Source: Streptomyces flavofungini (GTDB lineage Bacteria; Actinomycetota; Actinomycetes; Streptomycetales; Streptomycetaceae). Taken from it: a stretch of DNA of 64,000 nucleotides. Positions within the stretch are counted from its first letter, which is position 1, and each line of letters starts with the position of its first letter. The stretch spans positions 48,180 through 112,179 of the forward strand of contig NZ_BMVR01000006.1 of assembly GCF_014650815.1 (NCBI RefSeq), read 5' to 3'. The notes under the pieces were generated by a model that saw nothing but the letters and a program-made list of their open reading frames with translations, ran no database searches and was not told the DNA's origin. The position numbers and the translations under genes are program-made. This document shows positions 54,743 to 63,244 of the stretch, piece by piece.

Positions 54743-56069
54743 TGGTGGCGACGGCCCGCGACTGCTGCGGCTCGGGCAGCTTCGCGATGCTCGCGCCGTG
54801 GTTGGCGCCCGGCACCTCGTACAGGTACGAGTCGCGCTTGCTCGGCCTGAACCGCTCCGCGCTCCACGGGTCGTTCTCGCCGTAGACGAACATGATCCGC
54901 TGACCGCGGCTCCGCACCCAGCGGTCGACGTCGGCGATGGTGCTGTTGTTGTACGAGCCGCGCATGGCGGGCGGCAGCACCGAGTTCGGCTGGTAGATGT
55001 CCGGGTAGTGGCGCACGCCCTTGAGGTGCTTGAACTTCAGGTCGGCCCAGCCGAGTTGGGTGGCGGCCTGGCGGTAGTAGGGGCCGGTGGTGTTGGTGCC
55101 GAGCTCGGCGTCGTGGTAGACGCTCAGGCCGTGCTTCTTCGACCAGTCGTACAGCTCGTCGTCGCCGGCCTTCTTGGCGTCGGGCACGGTCGGGCAGTCG
55201 GCGGCGGTGCCGGACTGCCAGAAGTTCCACACCTGGTCCAGGACGGCGAACTCGTACGCCCGGTCGGTGCTGCCGAGCGTCTCGTGGAAGGTCTGGCCGT
55301 TCGCCTTGGCGTCCGCCTCGAACTTGGGCAGGAGCGCGTCGCGGCGCACCAGCATCTCGCGCTGCACGGCGTTCAGGGCGGTGCGGCACTCCTTGGTGCC
55401 GACGGTCTTGAAGAAGCGCTCGTAGGTGCTGTCGTCCCGGTTGTTCGCGTCGTTCGGCGCGACGAAGGCGACGACGGCGTCGAGGTCGTCGGGGTAGAAG
55501 CGCTCGTGGTACGTGGCCGTCATGCCGCCCTTGCTGGCACCCGTGCCGAGCCACTTGCCCCGCTCGATGGTGCGCAGGGCCTTGGTGATGCGGTGCTCGT
55601 CGGCCGCCTCCTGCTGGACGGTCATCTTGGACCAGTCCTTGCCCGCGGCGCCCGCCGGGCGGGACTGCTCGAAGTAGCGGTGCTCCAGGCTGACCTGGTT
55701 GGCGTCGATCAGCTTGGTGAGGGCGGTGGTGCCGGAGGCGAGGGTGTAGCCGCCGGTGTAGAGGACGGTCGGCTTGTCGGTGGCCTTGTGCCACAGGGTC
55801 AGGCGCTGGGTGAAGGTCCCGGAGGTGCCGGGGCGGTGGTGGTCGACGGGCTGCCGGTACGTCAGGGAGTAGAAGGGGTGGCCCTCTTTGTCCGTGACGG
55901 AGACGACCGTCATGCCCGGGATGTTCTCCAGCTGTTCGCGGATGTCGGCCGTGCCGGTGGGGCGCGGGCCGGTCTGCCCGGTCTGCGCCGCCGCGGGCGC
56001 GGTGGTCGCGAGCACCGCCGCGCCCGCCGTGAGGCCGCACACCAGCGCGGATATCCCCTTGTTGCGCAC
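54717..56069 (-). CDS. Secreted S28-family serine peptidase (tripeptidyl aminopeptidase, PS-10 type)
   Basis: 450 residues. Signal peptide (KGISALVCGLTAGAAVLATT, cleavage after APAAA). Nucleophile Ser179 in LGTGASKGGMTATY; Asp in VYGENDPWSAE and His in VPGANHGAS complete the triad. It removes tripeptides from N-termini outside the cell. GTG start at 56069 with GAGGAGACAAG before it; in-frame upstream codons lack a site. Confidence 0.9.
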   Translation of the reverse strand: MRNKGISALVCGLTAGAAVLATTAPAAAQTGQTGPRPTGTADIREQLENIPGMTVVSVTDKEGHPFYSLTYRQPVDHHRPGTSGTFTQRLTLWHKATDKPTVLYTGGYTLASGTTALTKLIDANQVSLEHRYFEQSRPAGAAGKDWSKMTVQQEAADEHRITKALRTIERGKWLGTGASKGGMTATYHERFYPDDLDAVVAFVAPNDANNRDDSTYERFFKTVGTKECRTALNAVQREMLVRRDALLPKFEADAKANGQTFHETLGSTDRAYEFAVLDQVWNFWQSGTAADCPTVPDAKKAGDDELYDWSKKHGLSVYHDAELGTNTTGPYYRQAATQLGWADLKFKHLKGVRHYPDIYQPNSVLPPAMRGSYNNSTIADVDRWVRSRGQRIMFVYGENDPWSAERFRPSKRDSYLYEVPGANHGASIAKLPEPQQSRAVATIKRWADVQ

Positions 56070-56171
56070 CTTGTCTCCTCGTCCGGTGATGAGTCGCGCC
56101 GCGCGGAGAGCGGGTGGGTTCACCCTGTTCTCACCTGATCGCGGCGTGCAGTGCGCGGATCGTAGCCGTTG

Positions 56172-57338
56172 TCAGTGGATCTGCGACAGGGCCGTCCCGA
56201 TCAGGGCGAGGTCGTCGTCCGAGGCCAAACCCGCGTGGTAGAGCCGCAGTTCAGTGGCGCCGAGCCGGGCCGCTTCGCGGGCGTCGGCGGCGAGCGTCGC
56301 GGGGCTGCCGCCCATGCCCGCCACCACCGTGAGGTTGGCGGCGACGACGGTGTCCGCCCCGGCGTGCGCGGCGAACGGCACGAGCGGGTCGGGGCCGGAC
56401 GCACAGGGCACGACCACGCCGTCGGCGACGGACAGGATGTGCCGCGGGTCCACGCCGGCGTTCGCTCCGCAGTGGTACGCCACCGGGTCGGCGTGCAGCA
56501 GCACTTCGAAGCCGTCGGGAGCCGCGCCGCGCACCGCGCCGACCGCCGCCTCCTGGAGCACGCGGGCGCACCCCTCCCGCCAGGCCCGGGTGCCCGCCGC
56601 CGCCTCGGCCCCGAGGAGCTTCTCCACGCCCGCCCAGCCGGGGTCGGTGGCCGCGCCCCGCCACACCGGCTCCAGGGCGAGGCGGACGGCGGCGGCGAGT
56701 TCGTCGGGGTCGTGGCCGTGCCCGGCGTACCCGGCGCGGCAGCCCCCGCAGAAGCACAGCGACATCAGGTACTGCCCGGCCTCGCCGAGGCCCACGCCCG
56801 CGATCTTGTCGTGGGCGTGCAGGTGGGCGAGGCCGTACCAGCCGCACGACTCCAGTTCGGTGCCGCCCGCGCCCGGCCGCGTGGCGGCCTCGGCGGCGAG
56901 GTCCACCAGGTAGGCGCGGGTGGCGGGCTGGGCGATGCAGGGCGCCCACGGGTAGCGGTCGCCGTAGGCGTTCACCACGGAGGTGTCCGGGTGCTCGGCG
57001 CCCAGGCGGGAGTTGTGGGCGAGGACCACCCAGGTGTACACGTCGAGCCCGGCGGCGGCCAGGGCCTCGGCGGCCTCCTGGTAGCTGTCGCCGGGGGCCC
57101 AGTCACCGGCCGGGCGGGGGCGCAGGGTGCGGGCGCGCCAGCGGTCGTCCGGCTCGTACAGGACGGCGGCGTGCTCGGCGGTGACGACGCGGTGACGGGG
57201 GTGGCGGGGGGTGAGGGCGCGGGTGGAGTGGTAGGCGGCGGCGAGGGTGACCTGCTCGACGCCGAGGTCCGCGATCCGGGCGGCGGCCCGGGGGTCGCCG
57301 ACGACGTCCCACGGGTAGAGGAAGGCGGACGCTCTCAC
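56172..57338 (-). CDS. Unknown TIM-barrel-like protein with CxCxxC motif, kdgD operon
   Basis: 388 residues. I do not recognise a named family. It begins FLYPWDVVGDP and has beta/alpha-type periodicity. A Cys-rich motif SLCFCGGC (Cys195, 197, 200) sits mid-protein, preceded by ELESCGWYGLAHLHAHDKI (near 161-179) with acidic and His residues, and followed by LLHADPVAYHCG. This layout resembles putative family-10-like glycoside hydrolases or related barrel enzymes. The GTG start overlaps the kdgD stop (GTGA), so it is translated with it. A sugar-acid role is inferred only from linkage. Confidence 0.75.
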   Translation of the reverse strand: MRASAFLYPWDVVGDPRAAARIADLGVEQVTLAAAYHSTRALTPRHPRHRVVTAEHAAVLYEPDDRWRARTLRPRPAGDWAPGDSYQEAAEALAAAGLDVYTWVVLAHNSRLGAEHPDTSVVNAYGDRYPWAPCIAQPATRAYLVDLAAEAATRPGAGGTELESCGWYGLAHLHAHDKIAGVGLGEAGQYLMSLCFCGGCRAGYAGHGHDPDELAAAVRLALEPVWRGAATDPGWAGVEKLLGAEAAAGTRAWREGCARVLQEAAVGAVRGAAPDGFEVLLHADPVAYHCGANAGVDPRHILSVADGVVVPCASGPDPLVPFAAHAGADTVVAANLTVVAGMGGSPATLAADAREAARLGATELRLYHAGLASDDDLALIGTALSQIH

Positions 57339-58276
57339 ACGCCCTCCCGCAGCAGCGCCCGGCCGTGCTCGACGAGTTCGGCGAGCCGCTTGACGTGGTC
57401 GTCGGACGGCTCGTGCAGCGGCGGGCGCACGCCCCCGACGTCGAGTCCGGCGAGCCGCACCCCGGCCTTGACGAGGGAGACCGCGTAGCCGCGGCCCTCC
57501 TTGCGCAGTTCGACGAAGGGGCGGTAGAAGCCGTCGATGAGGCGCTCGGCCGTCTCGTCGTCGCCGGAGTTCAGGGCCTTGTGGAAGGCGAGCGCGAGGT
57601 CGGGGGCGAAGCAGAAGACGGCCGAGGAGTAGAGGCTGACGCCGATGCCCCGGTAGGCGAGGCCGGTCAGTTCGGCGGTGGGCAGGCCGTTGAAGTACAG
57701 GAACTCGCCCGGGGCCTCGGTGCGCACGGCGCTGACGATGCGCTGCATCAGGTCGAGGTCGCCGAGGCCGTCCTTGAAGCCGATGATGCCGTCCGCGCGG
57801 GCGAACTCGACGACCGTCTCGGGGGTGAACACGGCGTTGTCGCGCTGGTAGACGATGACGTCGAGGGAGGTGGCGGCGGCCAGTTCGGTGTAGTGCCGAA
57901 GGAGGCCCTCCTGGGCGGCGACCACCAGGTACGGCGGCATGGCGAGGAGCCCGTCGGCGCCCGCCTCCTCGGCAAGGCGCGCGTAGCGCACGGCGAGCGC
58001 GGTGCCGTACCCGGCGCCCGCGATCACCGGCACGCGGCCGTCGGTCACCTCGACGGCGGCCGCGACGAGCTGCTGGAACTCCTCAGGGGTGAGCGCGTGG
58101 AACTCACCCGTGCCGCAGCACGCGAACACCGCGGCGGCGCCCGCCTCCACGCCCCCGCGCACATGCGTGCGGAAGGCCTCCAGGTCGACGGAGCCGTCGG
58201 CCGCGTACGGCGTGACCGGGAAGAACAGCGGCCCGCTGGGAACGCGGAGCCTGGCGGCGAGGGGGGCTGACGTCAC
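57335..58276 (-). CDS. kdgD: 5-dehydro-4-deoxyglucarate dehydratase KdgD
   Basis: 313 residues of the DapA superfamily. GTGEF at 55-59, Tyr143 in IVYQRDNAVF and Schiff-base Lys168 in IIGFKDGLGD, with PLFFPVTPY at the start, match KdgD. It dehydrates and decarboxylates 5-dehydro-4-deoxyglucarate to 2-oxoglutarate semialdehyde. GTG start at 58276 with GGGAGAG upstream. Divergent from udh, which catalyses an earlier step. Confidence 0.93.
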   Translation of the reverse strand: MTSAPLAARLRVPSGPLFFPVTPYAADGSVDLEAFRTHVRGGVEAGAAAVFACCGTGEFHALTPEEFQQLVAAAVEVTDGRVPVIAGAGYGTALAVRYARLAEEAGADGLLAMPPYLVVAAQEGLLRHYTELAAATSLDVIVYQRDNAVFTPETVVEFARADGIIGFKDGLGDLDLMQRIVSAVRTEAPGEFLYFNGLPTAELTGLAYRGIGVSLYSSAVFCFAPDLALAFHKALNSGDDETAERLIDGFYRPFVELRKEGRGYAVSLVKAGVRLAGLDVGGVRPPLHEPSDDHVKRLAELVEHGRALLREGV

Positions 58277-58306
58277 GGGCTCTCCCTAAGCGTGCACGTT
58301 TCTGAT

Positions 58307-58361
58307 TCATATCCATATCCCTGAACGCGCCCACGCTAAGCCGCGGCGCCGGGCCGGTCAA
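58307..58361 (-). promoter_or_regulatory. kdgD promoter and operator-like element
   Basis: Minus strand: TTGACC (58361-58356), 17-nt spacer, TAGCGT (58338-58333). TCATATCCATATCC (58307-58320 on the plus strand), a variant of the TCATAYATGA element, lies about 12 nt past the -10. Confidence 0.55.
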
Positions 58362-58410
58362 GCGCGCAAACTCGCAACTCAGGAGCGGATTCACGGACTC
58401 CGCGCGGCAC

Positions 58411-58467
58411 TTGACGTCAGGGGCCACCGCTCCCTAGCGTGTCCACGAATGTGAATCTCATACATGA
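58411..58467 (+). promoter_or_regulatory. udh promoter and TCATACATGA operator
   Basis: TTGACG (58411-58416), 18-nt spacer, TAGCGT (58435-58440). TCATACATGA (58458-58467) lies 17 nt past the -10 and before the ribosome site. Same hexamers and layout as the kdgD and DapA/IlvD promoters. Confidence 0.6.
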
Positions 58468-58489
58468 ACGCGTACGAGGAGATCACCGC

Positions 58490-59299
58490 ATGCCCGCTCC
58501 CCGCACCGTCCTGCTGACCGGCGCGGCCGGCGGCCTCGGCACCCTGATGCGGGGGCTCCTGCCCGCGTACGGATACGACCTGAGGCTGCTGGACCTGCGC
58601 CCCGTCGACGGCGAACCGGCGGCCCTGACCGTGGACCTCGCCGACCGGGCGGCCCTGCGCGAGGCGGTGCGCGGCGTCGACGCCGTCCTGCACCTCGCCG
58701 GGATCTCCCTGGAGTCCACCTTCGACAAGATCCTCAAGGCGAACATCGAGGGCGTGCACCACCTCTACGAGGCGGTGCGCGAGGAGGGCGTCCCGCGGGT
58801 CGTCTTCGCCTCCTCCAACCACGCGGTGGGCTTCACCCCGCGCCCGGTCGGCGACGACCCGCTGATCCCCGTCGGCACCCCGCGCAGGCCCGACACCTTC
58901 TACGGCCTGTCGAAGTCCTTCGGCGAGGACCTGGCGCAGTTCTACTGGGACAAGCACGGCATCGAGACGGTGTCCGTGCGGATCGGCTCCTGCTTCCTGG
59001 AGCCCGCCAACGTCCGGATGCTGTCGGTGTGGATGTCGCCCGGCGACGGCGCCCGGCTGTTCCACGCGGCCCTCACCGCGCCGCACGTCAAGCACTCCGT
59101 CGTGTACGGCTCTTCGGCCAACACCCGGCTGTGGTGGGACCTCGGCCCCGCCCGGGCGCTCGGGTACGAGCCGCAGGACGACTCCGAGCAGTACGCGGAG
59201 AAGCTGATCGCCGAGCACGGCGAGCTCGACCCCGCCAACCCCGACCACGCGCACCTGGGCGGCCACTTCTGCACGAACCCGCCACTGTGGCCGCATTGA
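58490..59299 (+). CDS. udh: NAD-dependent uronate dehydrogenase
   Basis: 269 residues, short-chain/extended epimerase-like Rossmann protein. GAAGGLG at 11-17, FASSNHAVGF near 107-116 and Tyr138-Lys142 in FYGLSKSFGE form the catalytic pattern; the CFLEPANVRMLSVW stretch is typical of uronate dehydrogenases. It oxidises glucuronate or galacturonate to the aldarolactone. ATG 58490 has GAGGAGATC upstream. Confidence 0.92.
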   Translation: MPAPRTVLLTGAAGGLGTLMRGLLPAYGYDLRLLDLRPVDGEPAALTVDLADRAALREAVRGVDAVLHLAGISLESTFDKILKANIEGVHHLYEAVREEGVPRVVFASSNHAVGFTPRPVGDDPLIPVGTPRRPDTFYGLSKSFGEDLAQFYWDKHGIETVSVRIGSCFLEPANVRMLSVWMSPGDGARLFHAALTAPHVKHSVVYGSSANTRLWWDLGPARALGYEPQDDSEQYAEKLIAEHGELDPANPDHAHLGGHFCTNPPLWPH

Positions 59300-59386
59300 G
59301 GCTCGTCCTTGGAGTTGACGGTTCCGTACGCCTCCGGTCTGGTGCGGGTCAGCCCGCGGGGCGACGTGCGCCGACGCGCCGCTGGC

Positions 59387-59392
59387 TAGCGT
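59387..59392 (+). promoter_or_regulatory. Possible -10 of a leaderless lipase transcript
   Basis: TAGCGT ends 8 nt before the ATG at 59401, which has no Shine-Dalgarno sequence. A start at or next to the A of ATG is possible. No convincing -35 is visible. Confidence 0.3.
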
Positions 59393-59400
59393 GAGTTGTC

Positions 59401-60666
59401 ATGACCGGAACCCGAAGCACCCCGCGCGGGCGCGCCGTCGCCACCCTGCTCGCGCTGGCGCTCGCCGTGCCGCTCCTGGCCACGGCGAGCGCCCAGGCCG
59501 CACCCGCCACCGACACCACCTCGGCCCCGGCCGCCCCGACGTCCACGGCCGCCCCGGCCTCCTCGGCGGCTCCCGGCCCCGAGGCCCCCGCGATCCGGCC
59601 CGAACTCCCCCGCCCCACCGGCCCGTTCACCGTCGGCCGCGACACCCTGCACCTCGTCGACAAGAGCCGCAAGGACCCCTGGGTGCCCTCGGCCGGGGCG
59701 CGGGAGCTGATGCTGTCGATGTACTACCCGGCGCGCGGCACCGGCGGGCGGCCCACCGCGTACACCTCCGAGAAGGCGGCTCGGGCGCTGCTGGAGTACA
59801 ACGAGCTGGACGAGCGGATCCCGGCCGCCGACTACAGCTCGACGCGCACCTACGCCCGCACCGGGGCGCACCCCGCGAAGGGCAGGTTCCCGCTGGTCGT
59901 GCTCTCGCCGGGCTTCACCGCGCCGCGCTCGACGCTGACGCACCTCGCCGAGGACCTGGCGAGCCGGGGCTATGTGGTCGCGACGGTCGACCACGCCTAT
60001 GAGGCGGCCGGCGCGGAGTTCAGCGGCGGGCGCGTCCTGCCGTGCGTCGGCTGCGTGGACGGCGGGGGCGACTCGGGGCCGCGCATCACCGCGGGCCGGG
60101 CCGAGGACCTGTCGTACGTCCTGGACCGGCTCGTCGGCGGCAAGGCGGGCACGGCAGCCAAGGCGGACGGGTCGCGCGAGGCGAGCTGGCGGCACGCCGG
60201 GATGATCGACGGGCGGCGGATCGGGATGGGCGGCCACTCCATCGGCGGCGCCGCCACCGCCGCCCTGATGGACACCGACCCGCGGGTGCGGGCGGGCGTG
60301 AACATGGACGGCGGCTTCCACGCCAGGCCCGACAGCGTGGACCGGCCCTTCCTGCTGCTCGGCACCACGACCACGGTCCAGGCCGACGACCCGTACGACT
60401 GGGGCAACGCGTGGCCGCACCTGCGGGGCTGGAAGCGCTGGCTGACGGTCACCGGGTCCGGGCACTTCACCTTCACCGATACGCCGGTCGTCTTCGGCCA
60501 GCTCGGCATGGTCGACCCGCAGGTGCCGATCTCGGGGCAGCGGTCCGAGCAGATCACCCGGGCCTACGTCGCCGCGTTCTACGACCAGCACCTGCGCGGC
60601 ATCGAGCAGCCGCTGCTCGACGGCCCGACGCCGGCCCACCCCGAGGTCGGCTTCCACCGGCCCTGA
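59401..60666 (+). CDS. Secreted alpha/beta hydrolase (lipase / PAF acetylhydrolase-like)
   Basis: 421 residues. Signal peptide (RGRAVATLLALALAVPLLAT, cleavage near AQAAPA), then an Ala/Pro/Thr-rich spacer to about 65. The oxyanion region is VVLSPGFTAPRSTL near 163-176 and the nucleophile elbow is GHSIGG with Ser280. A late SGHFTFTD gives the His. Hydrolyses lipid or other esters outside the cell. No ribosome site, so possibly leaderless. Confidence 0.88.
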   Translation: MTGTRSTPRGRAVATLLALALAVPLLATASAQAAPATDTTSAPAAPTSTAAPASSAAPGPEAPAIRPELPRPTGPFTVGRDTLHLVDKSRKDPWVPSAGARELMLSMYYPARGTGGRPTAYTSEKAARALLEYNELDERIPAADYSSTRTYARTGAHPAKGRFPLVVLSPGFTAPRSTLTHLAEDLASRGYVVATVDHAYEAAGAEFSGGRVLPCVGCVDGGGDSGPRITAGRAEDLSYVLDRLVGGKAGTAAKADGSREASWRHAGMIDGRRIGMGGHSIGGAATAALMDTDPRVRAGVNMDGGFHARPDSVDRPFLLLGTTTTVQADDPYDWGNAWPHLRGWKRWLTVTGSGHFTFTDTPVVFGQLGMVDPQVPISGQRSEQITRAYVAAFYDQHLRGIEQPLLDGPTPAHPEVGFHRP

Positions 60667-60748
60667 CCATCGGGATCCCGCCGGACGACGGGTCCGGACC
60701 GTTCATTTCCAGCCGTCCCGTACTCGTCCCGAACCCCGCCCGGGCTCC

Positions 60749-60915
60749 AAACGGGCGGGAAACGGGCAGCGCGGGCAGCCCATCGGGCACATGATCGCCC
60801 CGTTTTGCAGGCCGTCGCCCCGGCAAACGGGCAGATGCGGGCATCATCGGGCCCATCGCGCGCCTGGCCACGCACTTCCCCGCGCTGTAGAACTTCCCCA
60901 CAGGCCCGAACGGGC
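60749..60915 (+). repeat. Phased AAACGGGC-type direct repeats before the DeoR gene
   Basis: Units at 60749 (AAACGGGC), 60760 (AAACGGGC), 60769 (GCGCGGGC), 60781 (CATCGGGC), then 60825 (AAACGGGC), 60835 (ATGCGGGC), 60845 (CATCGGGC), and 60908 (GAACGGGC). Spacings within each cluster are 9-12 nt. Direct, helically phased repeats are characteristic of DeoR-family operators, so autoregulation is likely. The rest of the 289-nt gap (60667-60955) holds no gene. Confidence 0.6.
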
Positions 60916-60955
60916 AACAAGGCGGACTGAGGTCTCCGGGGAAGAGGTGGCAGCC

Positions 60956-61717
60956 ATGACGGCCGAGGAACGTCAGCGGCAGATCGTGCGCGCGGCACGC
61001 CGCTCCGGATCCGTCGACGTCACCGTGCTCGCGGCCGAGCTCGGCGTCGCCAAGGAGACCGTGCGCCGCGATCTGCGCGCCCTGGAGGACCACGGCCTGG
61101 TCCGCCGCACCCACGGCGGCGCCTACCCGGTGGAGAGCGCCGGTTTCGAGACCACGCTCGCCTTCCGTACGACCATGCACGTGCCCGAGAAGCGCCGGAT
61201 CGCGGCCGCCGCGGCCGAGCAGCTCGGCGACGCCGAGACCGTCTTCGTCGACGAGGGCTTCACCCCGCAGCTCATCGCCGAGGCGCTGCCCAAGAACCGC
61301 CCCCTCACCGTGGTCACCGCCTCACTGGCGACGGCGGGCGCGCTCGCCACGTCCGAGCACGTGACCGTGCTGCTCCTCGGCGGCCGGGTCCGGTCCGGGA
61401 CGCTCGCGACCGTCGACCACTGGACGACCCGCATGCTCGCGGGCTTCGTGATCGACCTGGCGTACATCGGCGCCAACGGCATCTCCCGCGAACACGGCCT
61501 CACCACCCCCGATCCCGCGGTCAGCGAGGTGAAGGCGCAGGCCATGCGGGCATCGCGGCGCACGGTGTTCGCCGGGGTGCACACCAAGTTCGGAGCGACG
61601 AGCTTCTGCCGCTTCGCGGGCGTGGGCGACCTGGACTGCGTCGTCACCAGCACCCAGCTGCCCGCGTCCGAGGCGCACCGCTACTCCCTGCAGGGGCCGC
61701 AGGTCATCCGGGCCTGA
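60956..61717 (+). CDS. DeoR/GlpR-family transcriptional regulator
   Basis: 253 residues. N-terminal winged helix (ERQRQIVRAARRSGSVDVTV, LGVAKETVRRDLRALEDHGLVRRTHGGA) and a DeoRC sugar-phosphate-sensing domain with FVDEGFTPQLIAEAL near 91-105 and DLAYIGANGISREHGLTTPD near 166-185. ATG 60956 with GAAGAGG upstream. Sits before a sugar ABC importer, which it probably represses until a sugar phosphate is present. Confidence 0.93.
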   Translation: MTAEERQRQIVRAARRSGSVDVTVLAAELGVAKETVRRDLRALEDHGLVRRTHGGAYPVESAGFETTLAFRTTMHVPEKRRIAAAAAEQLGDAETVFVDEGFTPQLIAEALPKNRPLTVVTASLATAGALATSEHVTVLLLGGRVRSGTLATVDHWTTRMLAGFVIDLAYIGANGISREHGLTTPDPAVSEVKAQAMRASRRTVFAGVHTKFGATSFCRFAGVGDLDCVVTSTQLPASEAHRYSLQGPQVIRA

Positions 61718-61873
61718 CCGCCGGGCCACCACTCCTCGTAGACCGACGACAGCTTCCCGCACCACCCCCGCACACCGGCTCCCCACAGGGCCGCCGGTGC
61801 GGCACCGCACACCCTGAAATCCCCCAGAGACCCCCTCACCCCCACCCCTCTCTCCCTTGTTCAGGAGCGATTC
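61718..61873. other. Intergenic region before the ABC importer
   Basis: 156 nt, C-rich, with no clear hairpin or operator that I can defend, other than the AGGAG ribosome site before 61874. Confidence 0.4.
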
Positions 61874-63244
61874 ATGCGAACCCAGAGCCGACGGAGGTCG
61901 CGGCGGCTGCTCGCCGCGACCGCCGCAGGGACGCTGCTCGCCCCGCTGCTCTCCGGCTGCTGGGCCGGTGCGGGCGGGTCCGGTTCCGGCGGCGACGCCA
62001 TCAACGTACTGATGGTGAACAACCCGCAGATGGTGGAGTTGCAGAAGCTCACCGCCGCCCACTTCACCAAGAGGACGGGCATCAAGGTCAACTTCACCGT
62101 GCTGCCCGAGAACGACGTCCGCGACAAGATCAGCCAGGACTTCGCCAACCAGGCGGGCCAGTACGACGTGGCGACGCTCAGCAACTACGAGATCCCCATC
62201 TACGCCAAGAACGAGTGGCTGCGCGACCTCGGCCCGTACACCCGCAAGGACCGCGCCTTCGACCAGGCCGACATCCTGCCGCCGATGCGCCAGTCCCTCA
62301 CCGGCGAGGACGGCAAGCTCTACGGAGAGCCCTTCTACGGCGAGTCGTCGTTCCTGATGTACCGCAAGGACGTCTTCGAGAAGGCGGGCCTGACCATGCC
62401 GAAGAAGCCGACCTGGCAGCAGGTCGCGGACCTCGCCGCGAAGGTGGACGGCGCCGAGGAGGGCATGAAGGGCATCTGTCTGCGCGGGCTGCCCGGCTGG
62501 GGCGAGGTGATGGCGCCGCTGACGACGGTCGTCAACACCTTCGGAGGCACCTGGTTCGACAAGGACTGGAAGGCGCGCCTGGACTCCCCCGAGTTCGAGC
62601 GGGCGACGCGCTTCTACGTGGACCTCGTCCGCAAGCACGGCGAGTCGGGCGCGGCCCAGTCCGGGTACGCGGAGTGCCTGAACAACCTCACCCAGGGCAA
62701 GACGGCCATGTGGTACGACGCCACGGCCGCGGCGGGCTCCCTGGAGGCCGCGAAGTCCCCGGTCAAGGGCAAGATCGGCTACGTACCCGCGCCGGTCGAC
62801 AGGACCGAGAGCTCCGGCTGGCTGTACACCTGGGCGTGGGGCCTGCAGAAGTCCTCGCGGAACCCCGACAAGGCCTGGAAGTTCATCTCCTGGGCGTCCA
62901 GCAAGGAGTACGAGGAGCTGGTCGGCGAGAAGGTCGGCTGGTCCAACGTGCCGGCGGGCAAGCGCTCCTCGACGTACGAGAACCCCGAGTACCGCGAGGA
63001 AGCCGCCGCGTTCCAGGGCGTCATGCGCGCCGCGATCGCCGACGCCCGGCCGCGCGACCCGGGCGTGCAGCCCCGGCCCGCGCCCGGCATCCAGTTCGTC
63101 GGCATCCCCGAGTTCACCGACCTCGGCACCCGGGTCTCCCAGGAGATCAGCGCGGCCATCGCCGGACGCCAGTCCGTCGAGTCGGCGCTGGACAAGGCCC
63201 AGCGGCTCGCCGAGAAGATCTCCGAGGAGTACGAGGGCCGATGA
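61874..63244 (+). CDS. Sugar ABC transporter substrate-binding lipoprotein
   Basis: 456 residues. A lipobox LLSGC near 25-29 follows a basic signal sequence. The SBP_bac_1 fold is clear (NVLMVNNPQMVELQKLTAAH, YDVATLSNYEIPIYAKNEWL, GKLYGEPFYGESSFLMYRKD, GKTAMWYDATAAAGSL). The pattern resembles polyol/sugar binders such as the sorbitol/mannitol type. Anchored on the outer face of the membrane. Overlaps the permease gene by 4 nt. Confidence 0.93.
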   Translation: MRTQSRRRSRRLLAATAAGTLLAPLLSGCWAGAGGSGSGGDAINVLMVNNPQMVELQKLTAAHFTKRTGIKVNFTVLPENDVRDKISQDFANQAGQYDVATLSNYEIPIYAKNEWLRDLGPYTRKDRAFDQADILPPMRQSLTGEDGKLYGEPFYGESSFLMYRKDVFEKAGLTMPKKPTWQQVADLAAKVDGAEEGMKGICLRGLPGWGEVMAPLTTVVNTFGGTWFDKDWKARLDSPEFERATRFYVDLVRKHGESGAAQSGYAECLNNLTQGKTAMWYDATAAAGSLEAAKSPVKGKIGYVPAPVDRTESSGWLYTWAWGLQKSSRNPDKAWKFISWASSKEYEELVGEKVGWSNVPAGKRSSTYENPEYREEAAAFQGVMRAAIADARPRDPGVQPRPAPGIQFVGIPEFTDLGTRVSQEISAAIAGRQSVESALDKAQRLAEKISEEYEGR

